From: Alphaproteobacteria bacterium
GTDB taxonomy: Bacteria; Pseudomonadota; Alphaproteobacteria; Geminicoccales; Geminicoccaceae
Assembly (NCBI GenBank): GCA_026982585.1
Contig: JALSGW010000023.1
Location: 1 to 6,676 of the forward strand
Reading direction: 5' to 3'
Length of the DNA: 6,676 nucleotides
Shown here: in pieces, positions 5,759-6,676 of the stretch
How positions within the stretch are numbered: the first letter of the stretch is position 1
How the letters are laid out: every line of letters starts with the position of its first letter
The notes under the pieces: generated by a model
Told to the model about the DNA's origin: nothing
Seen by the model: the letters and a program-made list of their open reading frames with translations, nothing else
The model's database searches: none
Position numbers and translations under genes: made by a program

Positions 5759-6676
5759 TCAGGACTCCCGGAGTTCGTCCCAGAGCTCCTTGACCCGGGC
5801 GAAGAAGCCTTCGGACTGGGGGTGTTGGCCGTCCTTGGTGCGGCCCGCGCGTTCGAATTCGCGCAGGAGTTCCTTCTGGCGGCGAGTGAGGTTGACCGGG
5901 GTCTCCACCACCAGCTCCACGAACATGTCGCCGCGGGTGCCGCCGTGCAGTTCGGTCATCCCCTTGCCGCGCAGGCGGATCTGGTGGCCGGTCTGGGTGC
6001 CCTCGGGGATGCGCAGGCGCAGTCGCTGGCCTTCGATGGTGGGCACTTCGACCTCGCCGCCGAGCGCGGCGGTGGTCATGGGGATGGGGACCCGGCAGTA
6101 GATGTCCATGCCCTCGCGGCGGAACAGGCGGTGGGGGGCTATGGAGACGAAAATGTAGAGGTCGCCAGGCGGGCCGCCGCGCAGCCCCGCCTCGCCCTCG
6201 CCCGCAAGCCGGATGCGGGTGCCGTCCTCGATGCCGGGGGGGATGTTGACCGCCAGCGTTCGTTCGCGCTGCACCCGACCGCTGCCGGCGCAGCGGCGGC
6301 ACGGATTGCGAATGGTGCGCCCGGTGCCCTGGCAGCGCGGACAGGTGCGTTCGATGGTGAAAAAGCCCTGCTGGGCCCGCAGTCTGCCGGTGCCGCGGCA
6401 CATGGTGCAGGCCGCCGGCTCCGCCCCGCCCTCGCTGCCGGTGCCGCGGCAGGCGTCGCACAGCACGCTCGTGGGAATGCGCAACTCGACCCGTTTGCCG
6501 GCGAAGGCCTCCTCGAGGGTGATGGTCAGATTGTAGCGGAGATCGGCGCCGCGGGTGGCCGCGGAACGCCGCCGCGCGCCCATGAAATCGGCGAACAGGT
6601 CCTCGAAAGCGTCGGCGAAACTCGTGAAGTCGAAGCCGCCCGCCGCAGCCTCGGCACCGGCGCCGGCCTCGAAGGC
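5759..6676 (-). CDS. dnaJ: Chaperone protein DnaJ, N-terminus missing
   Basis: This is the C-terminal 305 residues of the type I Hsp40 co-chaperone DnaJ. In the cytoplasm DnaJ delivers unfolded proteins to DnaK and stimulates its ATPase. The frame is open to the right edge, and the visible part starts in the Gly/Phe-rich linker (GGFDFTSFADAFEDLFADF). The ATG at 6583 is thus internal. The zinc-finger domain has all four CxxCxGxG repeats, CDACRGTG, CTMCRGTG, CPRCQGTG and CRRCAGSG, at visible residues 73-80, 90-97, 112-119 and 126-133. The two beta-rich substrate-binding domains follow (RTLAVNIPPGIEDG through GDMFVELVVETP), then the short C-terminal tail FFARVKELWDELRES. About 75 residues, essentially the J domain, should lie outside the window, giving a normal length near 380. 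dnaK is expected further right. The sequence pattern looks alphaproteobacterial. Confidence 0.97.
   Translation of the reverse strand, partial: AFEAGAGAEAAAGGFDFTSFADAFEDLFADFMGARRRSAATRGADLRYNLTITLEEAFAGKRVELRIPTSVLCDACRGTGSEGGAEPAACTMCRGTGRLRAQQGFFTIERTCPRCQGTGRTIRNPCRRCAGSGRVQRERTLAVNIPPGIEDGTRIRLAGEGEAGLRGGPPGDLYIFVSIAPHRLFRREGMDIYCRVPIPMTTAALGGEVEVPTIEGQRLRLRIPEGTQTGHQIRLRGKGMTELHGGTRGDMFVELVVETPVNLTRRQKELLREFERAGRTKDGQHPQSEGFFARVKELWDELRES

Noticed and set aside
5371..5793. Plus-strand Arg/Gly/Cys-rich open frames in the same gap, running into dnaJ antisense
   Set aside because: The composition is what random G-rich sequence gives, no ribosome-binding site was seen, and the frame overlaps the end of dnaJ on the opposite strand.
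5322..6461. 379-codon minus-strand open frame overlapping dnaJ and the gap
   Set aside because: It overlaps the correct DnaJ frame, which has all four zinc motifs, and the product is Arg/Pro/His-rich shadow sequence.

Overview
This window is GC-rich (about 70%) bacterial chromosomal DNA. The visible part of DnaJ (its zinc-finger spacing, a C-terminal domain containing GGDLYIF-like and PVPMTTAALGG-like stretches, and the ending FFARVKELWDELRES) looks alphaproteobacterial, perhaps Rhodospirillales-like. That placement is inference from remembered family patterns, not from a search.

Layout. Bases 1-890 (+) hold the 3' part of a zinc-dependent succinylglutamate desuccinylase/aspartoacylase-family protein. 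Its start lies left of the window. Bases 930-1247 (+) encode a small exported c-type cytochrome, probably on the same transcript. A GC-rich hairpin at 1263-1299 separates these two genes from a convergent minus-strand operon at 5309-1324. That operon encodes a complete ABC importer in the order ATPase, periplasmic binding protein, permease, permease. Its gene junctions are tight: 32 bp, then a 20-bp overlap, then a 4-bp ATGA overlap. A region of about 450 bp without a convincing gene follows (5310-5758). Read on the minus strand it is C-rich, and it contains a perfect 8-bp-arm hairpin. The 3' part of dnaJ (minus strand) fills 5759-6676, and its J domain lies beyond the right edge.

How the genes work together. 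The four importer genes form one physical and functional unit: the binding protein captures a solute in the periplasm, the two six-helix permeases form the channel, and the ATPase would act as a homodimer. The substrate cannot be assigned from sequence alone. The ATPase is of the PotA/FbpC/MalK type and the binding protein is of the family-1 type, so polyamines, sugars, glycerol phosphates or phosphonates all remain possible. The amidohydrolase-like protein, the cytochrome and DnaJ have no evident functional link to the importer.

The window looks mostly ordinary, and I see no mobile element, CRISPR array, toxin-antitoxin pair or defence system. The points most worth a second look are the missing canonical Met ligand in the small cytochrome, the C-rich structured region after dnaJ, and the unassigned importer.
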